64,000 nt of DNA from Gilvimarinus sp. 2_MG-2023 (GTDB lineage: Bacteria > Pseudomonadota > Gammaproteobacteria > Pseudomonadales > Cellvibrionaceae), in assembly GCF_030547685.1 (NCBI RefSeq), contig NZ_JAUOQM010000041.1:26631-90630 (forward strand). Reading direction: 5' to 3'. Below are positions 1 to 9,278 of the stretch, one piece after another. Position 1 is the stretch's first letter; every line of letters starts with the position of its first letter. Both the position numbers and the translations under genes were made by a program. The notes under the pieces were generated by a model. That model saw only the letters and a program-made list of their open reading frames with translations. It was not told where the DNA came from and did not search any database.

Positions 1-594
1 GCTCTCAGAGGTTTCACCTACGGTAATTTCGGCAATTTGAGCATCGACGGTTTTAGGATTGCTTACTCGAACATGTACGTCGGTGCCGCCAATATGACGA
101 TTTTCTAAGTGAGAAATTACAGTTAAGTCGTAACAGTCGTCTTGACCATTGGTGCCGCAAGCGTATGGGTTCGCGTTGGCTCGATTAGGAGCGGCCAACG
201 GGTTGTCGCTCATATCTCCAGACGGGTCGCATAGGGTCATATGCCCGTTGGTATTGCGGCTTGGAATATCTTCATCAGGCCGCATTTCGTCAAGGTATTC
301 GTGCTGACTCATAATCTGCATGCCAGGGGCAGACTCTAAAAAAGGCACGTCGATATTTTCGGGCTTGATTAAACGAAAGAACACACCTCGGTAAGGTCGG
401 TGAGTTAACCCAATACGCCCATCTTTACTGGTGGTTAATGGAGGTACATAGGGGTTAAGCCAGTGACGATTGGATCCATCTGTTACATGGCCTTCGGCCA
501 TATGGATCGTGCGATCAATAGCGGGTCGCTCGGGCTCAGCCAGAGCGGCAGTGGTTACGAAAGTCAGCATTAGAGCTGGGATTGATAGTTTCAT
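1..594 (-). CDS. Secreted protein of unknown function, N-terminal part (cut by window edge)
   Basis: The reading frame starts at an ATG at 594 (RBS-like AGAGAG just upstream) and stays open to position 1, so at least 198 residues are present and the C-terminus lies outside the window. The first ~19 residues (MKLSIPALMLTFVTTAALA) are a clear signal peptide, so the protein is exported. The mature part has four cysteines and stretches such as RPAIDRTIHMAEGHVTDG and YRGVFFRLIKPENIDVPF, and I recognise no family. It lies on the same strand and 99 bp downstream of the kappa-carrageenase gene, so it is probably co-transcribed and used in the same periplasmic or extracellular carrageenan work. No catalytic motif can be assigned. 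Confidence 0.75.
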   Translation of the reverse strand, partial: MKLSIPALMLTFVTTAALAEPERPAIDRTIHMAEGHVTDGSNRHWLNPYVPPLTTSKDGRIGLTHRPYRGVFFRLIKPENIDVPFLESAPGMQIMSQHEYLDEMRPDEDIPSRNTNGHMTLCDPSGDMSDNPLAAPNRANANPYACGTNGQDDCYDLTVISHLENRHIGGTDVHVRVSNPKTVDAQIAEITVGETSES

Positions 595-693
595 AGTTTG
601 ATCTCTCTTTGCCTTTATTGTTATAAAATTACCAACTAGCGAGTTGTTGTAGCGGCCCTAGCCAAAGCGACCGCTTTAAATAAATCGCTGTAA

Positions 694-3036
694 TTAATCT
701 ACGCGAACATCAACGGTGTCGGTATGACCGCCGTTTTTGGTACGCACGGTAATGGTTGCCGTACCGCTGCGGCGAGTGAGAATGTTTCCCCCACCGGTAA
801 CGGAGACAACGCTCGCGTCGGAACTGGTATAAGCGACATTAGGGTTAGTGGCGCAGCTGGGTGTTACGACCGCGTTGAGTTGATATTGCTGATTGCGAGT
901 CAAGTTCAATTGTTCTTGACCCAGCGAAACGCCTGTAACGGCGACCCAAGAGTTTGGGCACTGATTGTCTGGAGGGGTGTTCGTGCTCACCGTAATCCGT
1001 GAGGAATCGGTGAACAGACCATTGTCTGAAATTGCGGTAATTGTGACCGGCCCACCGCTAGCATGAGCAGTGACGACTCCCTGCGCACTAACACTGGCAA
1101 TGCCAGGTGAATCAGACATCCAGGTGAGCCTTTTATTTGTGGCTGAGGTGGGCTGTACAGTGGCATTTAAGTGTTGAGTTTGACCTGTCGCAAGGGTTAA
1201 GTTTTCGGGTGTTACTTGAATGCCGGTAACCCCTACATCTGCCTCCCCCTGTGAACCGCCGGAAACACTAATGCCGTCCACTGTAGCGCTGTGTGCTTCC
1301 TGACCATTATTAATGTAAATAGTAGCCGAACTGTCATTGGCGCCAGTTGTAAAGCTTAGTGATTTTTGCTGGTATCCAGTGTTTTTAAATTGTACGCTCG
1401 ACTGCCCAGCGCTGATGTTTTTGATACCCACAACAAAGTTGTCACCCGCCGTGGCGACTTTGCCCCATGCACTAAGTTGGTATTGCGTGCTGGGTTGGAT
1501 GGCAATCGTTTGCTCTAGGCGTGCTGCCCCATCAAACGTTAACGCACGGTTGCCTTGTCGAGCATCATTGTTGGTTCGTGGCTGACCGTTTAACACGGTC
1601 CAGCCGTTTAGGTTGCCAGATTCAAAACTGCCGTTTTGTGGAGTGTTATTCCCTGGCTGCGGGTCTGGATTAGGCTCAGTTGGAGTGTTGCCGGTGATAG
1701 TTACAGGTTCAAGTGGTGTTTGGATAAACACGTCCTGTCCTGCTGATGATGTGAATACCGGTGCTAACGCATAGAAATGCCCTGCCGGTAAGTCGGCCGA
1801 AGGAGGCACCTGATCAATGTCAAGTGATATCGTCACCTTGCCGCCATAACGCTGGCTGGATGAAGTAACCGAACTATCATGACCCGAGGCGGCGATACGT
1901 ACAAATCCATCGGCGTTCTTTTCAACCAAATTTACGACCAGGCCGTTGTGATTTCCCGCCACTACGTGATGGTTTGAGCCGCCGTGATAATTAACTTCCA
2001 CATCAAGTGATTGTTGGTTGCTGAAGGATCCATTCTCGTAGCTTGCGCGATTTTCTAGCCATACAGAAGGCTGCACTTCCCAAGTTTTGACATAATCTAC
2101 TTGCATGGTGGCGTCTTCTGGGAAGCCTTGCGAAGTGATATTGTTTGGGTTGGGGTCGGCGCGTTGGCAGCTAGCGTTGTAGTAAATAAATTGGCGACGC
2201 ATCCCCATTGAGAAAATAACATGCATAGGCCGGTGCCAATAAGTATTGGGCTTAGAGCCTATCAATTCGCCATCTACATACCAAAAAATTCGATCGCGTC
2301 GGTTTTCGACTGCATAGGTGTGAAAATCATCCGATGGGTCGTGATCTGCCTCAAAGTTTAAAAGTTGCGTGGCGGGGTTGGGTTTTGGTCGCAACCAAAT
2401 TCTGTTGCCGTTGTCGTCGAATATACGTGCATGAAGATTATGATCGCTGACGTTAATCGGGTCAGCATCATTAGGCCCAGGACCGTGCCAGTCGGCCTGT
2501 TGTAATTCGACGATATCAATTTCACTGTAATCCACGCTGCCAGGTGTGCCGGCATCGTTATAGGGGTGCCCGTCACTGTACAGCCAAAAGGCGGGGCTGA
2601 GACCAGGAAACACTTTCACGCCCTTAATAGAGGCCTCGTAGTAACCATAAATCCCATCATTGGTGGATTTAACAGCGCCACTTTTATAGTAAAGCTCTCT
2701 CTGAACGGTGCGTGGAGTGCCTCCAGCAACACCGTCCCAGCAGGCATCGGCAAAAGCTCGAGTGTGGGTTTCTTGCGTGGCAGCAATGTTTAACTTTCCG
2801 TCGGCCACATAGGCGTTATTTTCGTCAAAGCTCCAGGCGCCAATCACCAAGTCACTTGGGTTATTCACCCACTTATTCGTGTCCAAGGTGCTACCGTTGA
2901 AAGTGTCAGTGCGGTTTCCAAGCTCTTGCCAGCGCAACTGGCCGGGTTCAGCCCCATCAGGGCGTATGCCTTGAGCGGCGGCCGTTGAGGCCACCAGCAG
3001 CAAGCAGCTTACGTAAGTAAAGCGGTTCAAAATCAT
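694..3036 (-). CDS. cgkA: Kappa-carrageenase, GH16, multimodular
   Basis: Secreted endo-beta-1,4-galactosidase that cleaves kappa-carrageenan. I start it at the ATG at 3036 (RBS TAGGT), which gives a signal peptide ending ASTAAAQ; an upstream ATG at 3129 would put about 31 unlikely residues in front. The GH16 domain (about 20-320) carries the catalytic E-x-D-x-x-E motif as YSEIDIVEL (E172, D174, E177). The stretches GLSPAFWLYSD, DDFHTYAV, WYVDGELIG and YWHRPM closely resemble Pseudoalteromonas kappa-carrageenase as I remember it. After it come an unassigned beta-rich module (about 325-450), a carbohydrate-binding-like jelly roll beginning NGSFESGNLNGW (about 468-592) and two bacterial Ig-like (Big2) domains to the end. 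It is divergent from the TonB receptor and has an AAACAT-N3-ATGTTT operator upstream. The family call is strong; strict kappa specificity is inferred. Confidence 0.88.
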   Translation of the reverse strand: MILNRFTYVSCLLLVASTAAAQGIRPDGAEPGQLRWQELGNRTDTFNGSTLDTNKWVNNPSDLVIGAWSFDENNAYVADGKLNIAATQETHTRAFADACWDGVAGGTPRTVQRELYYKSGAVKSTNDGIYGYYEASIKGVKVFPGLSPAFWLYSDGHPYNDAGTPGSVDYSEIDIVELQQADWHGPGPNDADPINVSDHNLHARIFDDNGNRIWLRPKPNPATQLLNFEADHDPSDDFHTYAVENRRDRIFWYVDGELIGSKPNTYWHRPMHVIFSMGMRRQFIYYNASCQRADPNPNNITSQGFPEDATMQVDYVKTWEVQPSVWLENRASYENGSFSNQQSLDVEVNYHGGSNHHVVAGNHNGLVVNLVEKNADGFVRIAASGHDSSVTSSSQRYGGKVTISLDIDQVPPSADLPAGHFYALAPVFTSSAGQDVFIQTPLEPVTITGNTPTEPNPDPQPGNNTPQNGSFESGNLNGWTVLNGQPRTNNDARQGNRALTFDGAARLEQTIAIQPSTQYQLSAWGKVATAGDNFVVGIKNISAGQSSVQFKNTGYQQKSLSFTTGANDSSATIYINNGQEAHSATVDGISVSGGSQGEADVGVTGIQVTPENLTLATGQTQHLNATVQPTSATNKRLTWMSDSPGIASVSAQGVVTAHASGGPVTITAISDNGLFTDSSRITVSTNTPPDNQCPNSWVAVTGVSLGQEQLNLTRNQQYQLNAVVTPSCATNPNVAYTSSDASVVSVTGGGNILTRRSGTATITVRTKNGGHTDTVDVRVD

Positions 3037-3163
3037 CGTATTACCTATAATATTTATTGTTAGTGGAGGCTGTTTGTTGAAAGTGATAAACCCAGAGGGG
3101 TTTGGTGCCGATAGCCTGAAATACAGCATCGGTCAAGAGCCTAGCTGCAAAGTTGTTTTATTA

Positions 3164-3180
3164 CAAACATATCATGTTTA
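3164..3180. promoter_or_regulatory. Inverted-repeat operator, carrageenan-type, copy 1
   Basis: CAAACAT-ATC-ATGTTTA, an inverted repeat with a 3-bp centre, lies 128 bp upstream of the kappa-carrageenase start. The same arms recur at 3364, 15627 and 21184, always before genes of the carrageenan-type block. The binding regulator is not identified and no linked regulator gene is seen in this block. Confidence 0.6.
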
Positions 3181-3363
3181 ATAAGGTGCAATCTATGTTG
3201 TAATGCGAAAAAACATGAGTTAAGTCACGTAATTCGCTCGGTTTGGTCAAGTCATTTTAAGGGGGGGTTGACTGGTGTAGAGCAATGAATACGACAGTAC
3301 TGGGGTGATGGTATATATAGCGTCAAGTTTAGTCTAAAAAGTTCTAATAACTTGTTGTAAGTG

Positions 3364-3380
3364 TAAACATCATATGTTTA
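3364..3380. promoter_or_regulatory. Inverted-repeat operator, carrageenan-type, copy 2
   Basis: TAAACAT-CAT-ATGTTTA, 139 bp upstream of the TonB receptor start and exactly 200 bp from copy 1. The two copies sit in the 482-bp divergent region between the kappa-carrageenase and the receptor, one per promoter. The bases after it (GATAGG...CTATTAA) are partly shared with copy 4, suggesting a common promoter layout. Confidence 0.62.
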
Positions 3381-3518
3381 GATAGGGTCTATTAAGCTAA
3401 TAATAAGCTGTGGACCTACCGGGTCCTAACTGATGTGCAAGCCTTAGGCTCGGGCGTTAACTACAAAGGGGCCACCTGTTTCCAACAAAACTATAACGTA
3501 TAGATCTGGAGAGGAAGT

Positions 3519-6500
3519 ATGAAAAATAACTTTAAACTGAGTGCCTTGTCGCTTGCCATTTTAAGCAGTGTTTCGGCCGGTCAGCTACATGCCCAAGGCG
3601 TCGATCCCGAAACCGATGATAATAAAGAAAATGAGATGGCTCTGCTTGAGGAAGTTGTTGTTACTGGCTTTCGTCAAAGTATTGAGCGGGCGGTAGACGC
3701 TAAACGTAATTCAGATCAGGTTTCTGATTCAATTTATGCTGAAGATGTCGGTAAATCGACGGATCAGAATATTGCTGATGCGTTGTCTCGTGTCACCGGC
3801 GTAACGGTTACTGATGAAGGTGGCGAGGGTTCGCGAATCTCGGTTCGTGGTGCAGCTTCCTACATGAACCAAGTGTCCATGAATGGCGTGGAGCTTACCA
3901 GTGGTTCTACGGGTGGCCTAGACCCCAATGGTAGTGGTATCTCCGTTGCGGATCAGAGTGTGGATCTGAGTGCATTCTCTTCCGATATCTTAGCCTCCAT
4001 TGACGTAGTAAAAACTTCCTCGGCTGACCAAAACGAAGGCTCACTGGGTGCCAATGTGATTTTGCGTACACTCCAGCCGCTTGACCTTAATGCGCCTCGT
4101 CGGAACGTACAGGTACAGTCACGCTATAACGACTTCTCTGGTAATGATGATTACGCCTTAAACGGCACTTTTGCTGATAAGTTTTTTGATGATAGTGTTG
4201 GGCTAGTTTTTACCACTTCATTTGACAACTACCAATATCGCCAAGATGCAGTGCAGCACGACTACCAGCAAGATTCGATTCGTATTGCGGATGCCAGTAG
4301 TGAGGTGGATGCTTCAGGTCCTCGCGCTTTTGATGTCGCTACAGGGCAGCCAATTCGTGTGGCCAGCTCGCTTAACCCCGATTACAATTCATTAGATAAA
4401 CTCCCGGGTTATGATCCTGAAACCCAAGTAGGGATGCAGGATTTGTACGTAATCGCGCGCGATATGACCAACTATTCGATGAGCCAGAACGAGCGTACTC
4501 GTTGGACATCAAACCTCGGCATTCAATTTCAACCCACGGACACCTCAGATATTCAGCTTGATGTTTCATACACAAATACGGAGCGAGATGTTGACTACAA
4601 CACGGTTCGTTTTAACTGGGCAGCATCAACTGCGTATACCGGCTTCGGCTCAGATACTACCGATATGATTGGTGTGGATCTAGAAAATCGCACTATTGCC
4701 TCTATGAAGTCAACCGATAGAACCGGATTGATGGCACGCACTAAAGGTGTGAATGAAATTGAATCAAGCGTTGTTTCTTTGCGATGGGATCAAGAGCTTG
4801 GTGATTCGCTAGATATGCAGGTCCAAGCTGGATGGTCTAAAACGACAGATGACACAGATGACTGGGTAGGTGCAGGTACGGCAATTTGGGGCACTACTAA
4901 CAATCTCGCAAATGATTTGCCAGAAGATTGGTATGATTTTGTCGGGTATGATTGCGCGACTGGAGACTGTTCGGTCTTATCCGGTGAGCGCCAAGCCAGC
5001 TACGATCCGGTTTATGGGACGTGGAATAATATTCACTCTCGGTTTGTGCCGAATGACTTGTACGCAAATCACTTGGGCTATTTAGCTCAAACCTTCCGCG
5101 AGCAATCAGATACGAATGCTACTTTTAATATGGATTTTGATTGGCATGTAGATGCATTTTATCTGACAGACGTTGAGTTTGGGGTAAAAGTTGCCAATCG
5201 TGAGAAAGATGTATTTACAGACCGCCAATTAGCGCAAAACTCGTCAACCTTAGTGGATGACGAAAACCCCGACATCAGTTACGGTGGTGAGGGCATGGAC
5301 AGTATTCATTTGATTGATATGCTGGATACTGGTGCCTTCCCCGTTGATAACTTTGCTGAAGGTCTAGTTGAAGACCGGAGCAATGATTTCTTTAACGGCT
5401 GGCCGAGTATTGACCCAGATAAAGCCGTAGCGGCCTTCACAGGAACTGATCCAGATACCGTCAGCCTGCGATCTGATCCATCTCAATCGCGTGTTATTGA
5501 AACAGAAACTCAAGCTGCCTATCTGAAAGGTAATTTTGAGTTTATGGAAGGGCGCCTGACAGGTAATGTTGGTGTTCGTTATGTTAAAGATGAAACGGAT
5601 GCGACCGCCTATGGTTCCGTCCAATGGTATCGAGGGCCTCACGCAGTTGATTGGCATGAATTGATCGTTGAGCGTCAATTGGCAAATGAAAATTTACCTG
5701 CGTGTGATGTTCCATCGCAAAGCCTCGATGGTCCCGCTTCCCCGTGGGAGAACGTTGGTGATTTACGTAACTGCTGGGACTGGAGAATTACACACGCTTA
5801 TGACTACGACAATGAAAACACCATTCCTGTAGAAGGTGGTGTGGTGCAGGCACCGGAAACAGGTGTGCCATCTCCTGATTGGCGCTTTATCGATAGTGGT
5901 GGTGTTCCTGACTACGATGTTAACCGAGTGTTGAGGGTGGACTATTCTGACCCTAACAACCCTGTCATCGTAGAAAACAGCGCAGTGCCCTCCCAGATTT
6001 ATGAGATGGTGGATGGCGAGTTACAGCTAACGGGCTATAAAGATCGCTTGCGTGGTCGGGCTTTCCGTGGCGGCTTGCAGCCATACGTTGATTATTCCAC
6101 AGCGTTTACTGGCCCTGCTGGCAACACGCCAGTTGCCAACTTTCGCAACGCGCCAACTGCCGATAGTGGTTCATATGAGGCATGGCTGCCAAGCTTAAAC
6201 TTAAATTATATGATATCTGACGATATGATTTTACGTTTTGCTAGCTCGAAAACCATGGCCCGACCACGTTTCGACTCTTTGGCTCCTCGGTTGCAGGTTA
6301 ATGAAAACCAGTGGGATAGCTTTGCAAACGGCTCCTCCGGTAACACCTCATTACAACCTCTAGAGTCTAAAAACCTTGATTTGTCATATGAGTGGTATTT
6401 TGGTGAAGGAGATATGGTGTCTGTTGCTTTGTTTCACAAAGACATGGATAACTTTGAGGAAGATGTTGATACCCGCTACTACTACAAAGATGTGCGTTCT

Positions 6501-7241
6501 GAGTATGATTTAGATGATTTGAGCATTCTTCTTCCTTACGATGAAACGGTTAAGCCTGGCGATGTGCTAGATGAGAGTGGTGCCACCTGTATGCCACATC
6601 GTGCCCATGCGGCGCAGTCTCTGGAGCCAGTATTCATTGATTGTCATACAGCTATTATCTCTCAGGTGCAGAACGGTGACGGGCAAACTATCTCCGGTGT
6701 GGAGCTGGGTTATACACAAATGTTTGATTCTCTGCCTGGAGCGTTTTCGGGTCTGGGGGTAAGTATGAATTATACCTACCAAGAGTCCGAGCGTGATGCA
6801 GTCTTAATACCGGGTACTACCGATCAGTACAGTAATCCGTTGCCTGCAGCCAACACTCCAAAGCATACAGCTAATACCACTGTTTTTTGGGAACAAGGCG
6901 ATTGGGAATTACGTTTGGCTCACCAATACACAGGGATTCAATTGATTGACGGTGGTATGTATGGCGGTGCTGTATGGCAAGATCCGACTGAGAACTTAGA
7001 CTTTAGTGCTACTTACAATGTTAACAATACGTTGAGCGTGACTTTGCATGCGCTGAATCTTACCGATGAAGTGACTCGCCAATTTTACACCGCAAGAAAC
7101 CGTCAGTTGGGCGATTTCGAGGGGGCAGAATATTGGGATGAAGGCAACCCTATGGATGATTCAAATGTCTACGATGGTCGCACTGATGCGCAGTATCGTT
7201 TAGGCCGATCTTTCCGGGTTGCTCTGCGTATGAGCTTCTAA
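3519..7241 (+). CDS. TonB-dependent outer-membrane receptor (carrageenan oligosaccharides, inferred)
   Basis: A 1240-residue outer-membrane receptor of the large polysaccharide-uptake type. The start has a good RBS (GAGAGGAAG) and a signal peptide ending near QLHAQG. The region LLEEVVVTGFRQS is the TonB-box/plug start, and the plug continues with DVGKSTDQNIADALSRVTGV and ISVRGAASYMNQVSMNG. The C-terminus ends in an aromatic beta-strand (FRVALRMSF) as in outer-membrane barrels. It is longer than the two agar-side receptors (923 and 933 residues) because of extra loops. It is followed 66 bp later by a surface lipoprotein gene, which may play a SusD-like role, and is preceded by an operator shared with the carrageenase genes. 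The substrate is inferred from context only. Confidence 0.9.
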   Translation: MKNNFKLSALSLAILSSVSAGQLHAQGVDPETDDNKENEMALLEEVVVTGFRQSIERAVDAKRNSDQVSDSIYAEDVGKSTDQNIADALSRVTGVTVTDEGGEGSRISVRGAASYMNQVSMNGVELTSGSTGGLDPNGSGISVADQSVDLSAFSSDILASIDVVKTSSADQNEGSLGANVILRTLQPLDLNAPRRNVQVQSRYNDFSGNDDYALNGTFADKFFDDSVGLVFTTSFDNYQYRQDAVQHDYQQDSIRIADASSEVDASGPRAFDVATGQPIRVASSLNPDYNSLDKLPGYDPETQVGMQDLYVIARDMTNYSMSQNERTRWTSNLGIQFQPTDTSDIQLDVSYTNTERDVDYNTVRFNWAASTAYTGFGSDTTDMIGVDLENRTIASMKSTDRTGLMARTKGVNEIESSVVSLRWDQELGDSLDMQVQAGWSKTTDDTDDWVGAGTAIWGTTNNLANDLPEDWYDFVGYDCATGDCSVLSGERQASYDPVYGTWNNIHSRFVPNDLYANHLGYLAQTFREQSDTNATFNMDFDWHVDAFYLTDVEFGVKVANREKDVFTDRQLAQNSSTLVDDENPDISYGGEGMDSIHLIDMLDTGAFPVDNFAEGLVEDRSNDFFNGWPSIDPDKAVAAFTGTDPDTVSLRSDPSQSRVIETETQAAYLKGNFEFMEGRLTGNVGVRYVKDETDATAYGSVQWYRGPHAVDWHELIVERQLANENLPACDVPSQSLDGPASPWENVGDLRNCWDWRITHAYDYDNENTIPVEGGVVQAPETGVPSPDWRFIDSGGVPDYDVNRVLRVDYSDPNNPVIVENSAVPSQIYEMVDGELQLTGYKDRLRGRAFRGGLQPYVDYSTAFTGPAGNTPVANFRNAPTADSGSYEAWLPSLNLNYMISDDMILRFASSKTMARPRFDSLAPRLQVNENQWDSFANGSSGNTSLQPLESKNLDLSYEWYFGEGDMVSVALFHKDMDNFEEDVDTRYYYKDVRSEYDLDDLSILLPYDETVKPGDVLDESGATCMPHRAHAAQSLEPVFIDCHTAIISQVQNGDGQTISGVELGYTQMFDSLPGAFSGLGVSMNYTYQESERDAVLIPGTTDQYSNPLPAANTPKHTANTTVFWEQGDWELRLAHQYTGIQLIDGGMYGGAVWQDPTENLDFSATYNVNNTLSVTLHALNLTDEVTRQFYTARNRQLGDFEGAEYWDEGNPMDDSNVYDGRTDAQYRLGRSFRVALRMSF

Positions 7242-7307
7242 TCCACTAATAACACCAGCTCGGCAGGCTCAACGCCCGCCGAAATGAGAATAATTGGAGA
7301 AGGTATA

Positions 7308-9170
7308 ATGAATAAGACATTTAAAATGTGCGGTATTGCAATCGCAGTCAGTGCAGCACTTACGGCGTGTGGCGGCGCTGACGAAGGGTTTGATTTGGGC
7401 TATGGGGCTGATGAGCCAGTCGTTTTCGAAACTGAGGTTATAGAGGTAAGCATTACCGATCGCCAAGAAGGAACTGTCGTAATCGATTTGACTCAGGGCG
7501 CTACGGTGGGCGGCGAAGCCATTAATAGTGAAACTCCTGGGGTTTATCCTGTAGGCTGGCTATTTAATGGTGCCGAAACTCGCTACCCTCGTGACAACTG
7601 GGCGAATGGTCAAGATCCAGTAGCATTAGCCGACGCTGGAGATATTGAAATTTTCCCCGCGGCGCTTCCGGTTCCGCAAATTGGGGATGATAAATTAACG
7701 CCGTTTGTTGTAGAAGGTAACACGTTAGTGGTTACACCTACTATGTTCGACGAGGCGCTGCGTTCGTGCGATGACTCAGACTTTATTCCTACCATTTACG
7801 AAGGTGCCATTGGTGCTAGTGATATTGTTAGTCAGGGGGATGGTTATTTAGACTTCCCTGCACAACACACTTACAGCATTGATTACTATCTCGATAATGG
7901 AGCCGGCCGTACAAAGCGTACTATTAAATTAACCGTCTCCGCCGAAAGTGATCTGGTAACAGATTTAAATGTACCCGCAACTCTGGATGTTCCAAAAGGG
8001 CTTGAAGTTGAATCTGGCGTTGGGACTATTCCTTATTACGCGTGCAGTACAGCTCTCGATTATGAGATTGAAGATACCAATATTGCAACCGTTGATGAAA
8101 ATGGCATGATAGAAGGTTTGGCGGTTGGTGAAACCACGATGACTGTTAGCAGTCAGGCTGATCCTAGCTTGCAGAAAACAGTGTCTATCAATGTTATTGA
8201 GTCATTCTTTTTAAGTTTAAATGAAGATGAGCCGGGTCAGAAGTCGGTTCCTGCTTGTACCATGTCAGCCGTGCGGGTAGAACCCAATATGGTTGCCGGT
8301 GAGCTGTCTGGTGTTTTCGAATACGACTGGAGTTCATCTAGCAACCAGATGCCTATTCAAGGTACTACTTCTATGGCTTTTGGTGAAATAGCCATGCTGG
8401 ATGGTGGGGCTGATAACAGCTTTGCAGGCGCAAGCACTACGGTAGTGTCGTCTTTGACTAATGGTGAAACCGGCGGTGTTAATGTTGGCGATGTCAGTGA
8501 TGCATCGGTTGATGTCACGGTGGTGCCGAACCGAGCCTGTGAAACCATTAATGTGAACGATGGGGCTACCCCATGGGCTTTTGATTACCAAATGGAAAGT
8601 GATGCTTTTAGTGGTGGTGCTTTTTGGAACGCGTTAGGTGACTCAGCGATTACCACATCCCCTGATGGCCTTGTAGGTAACGGCGTTAAAATGACGATAA
8701 ATGCCGTAAACGCAGATCCTGAAACCGTGCCCAATGGCATGTGGTATCAAATGTGGAGTACCGGTGCTAACAACTTCTTTGGTGCTACTCTTGGTCGTGT
8801 ACCAGAGTCACATGGTGTTGAGTTCTCGACGAATGTATGGGTTAAGCTTGATACAGATGTCGACGGGCCTGTTACTCTACGCCAGTATATTCACCCTTGG
8901 CAGTTTACAGATCATACAACTTACGCAGGGCTTGAGCGCCGTAATGCACCGCACGCCGCTTTGTTTGAGGCTGAGTTGGTAAACACCGCTGAATGGCAAT
9001 ATGTTGAGTTTAAGCTTCAATCTGGGGAACGTACCTTTACAGTACCAACTAGCTGGGATGGTGCGGGTAATGCTCAAGCAGCCGTCATGTCGCAATTTGC
9101 GGTATACGGGCTCAATGCAGGTGATAGTGTAACCTTTGACGAATACTCGTTAGTCATCGAAAACGATTAA
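7308..9170 (+). CDS. Surface lipoprotein with Big2-like and jelly-roll-like domains
   Basis: A 620-residue lipoprotein. I prefer the ATG at 7308 because GGAGAAGG stands just before it and it gives a clean lipobox (AALTAC, Cys21); an ATG at 7284 would add eight residues. Residues about 205-295 look like a bacterial Ig-like domain (IATVDENGMIEGLAVGETTMTV). The last ~190 residues form a beta-rich jelly-roll-like module ending VTFDEYSLVIEND, as in carbohydrate-binding modules. It lies directly behind the TonB receptor and ahead of a strong terminator, so the pair forms one unit. By position it may capture glycan at the cell surface in the way SusD/E/F proteins do in Bacteroidetes, but there is no sequence similarity that I can see to those. 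No catalytic motif. Confidence 0.72.
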   Translation: MNKTFKMCGIAIAVSAALTACGGADEGFDLGYGADEPVVFETEVIEVSITDRQEGTVVIDLTQGATVGGEAINSETPGVYPVGWLFNGAETRYPRDNWANGQDPVALADAGDIEIFPAALPVPQIGDDKLTPFVVEGNTLVVTPTMFDEALRSCDDSDFIPTIYEGAIGASDIVSQGDGYLDFPAQHTYSIDYYLDNGAGRTKRTIKLTVSAESDLVTDLNVPATLDVPKGLEVESGVGTIPYYACSTALDYEIEDTNIATVDENGMIEGLAVGETTMTVSSQADPSLQKTVSINVIESFFLSLNEDEPGQKSVPACTMSAVRVEPNMVAGELSGVFEYDWSSSSNQMPIQGTTSMAFGEIAMLDGGADNSFAGASTTVVSSLTNGETGGVNVGDVSDASVDVTVVPNRACETINVNDGATPWAFDYQMESDAFSGGAFWNALGDSAITTSPDGLVGNGVKMTINAVNADPETVPNGMWYQMWSTGANNFFGATLGRVPESHGVEFSTNVWVKLDTDVDGPVTLRQYIHPWQFTDHTTYAGLERRNAPHAALFEAELVNTAEWQYVEFKLQSGERTFTVPTSWDGAGNAQAAVMSQFAVYGLNAGDSVTFDEYSLVIEND

Positions 9171-9185
9171 TTTCTCAACCATAAT

Positions 9186-9208
9186 AAGCCGCCCGTCGGG
9201 CGGCTTTT
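9186..9208 (+). terminator. Rho-independent terminator after receptor/lipoprotein unit
   Basis: Stem AAGCCGCCC / GGGCGGCTT with a 3-nt loop followed by T residues, 15 bp after the lipoprotein stop codon. Confidence 0.85.
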
Positions 9209-9278
9209 CCCTGCCTGTTCATATCCAGCCATATCAATATTTTTTCATAATAATAATGTCCATATGTGGGAGATCCAA

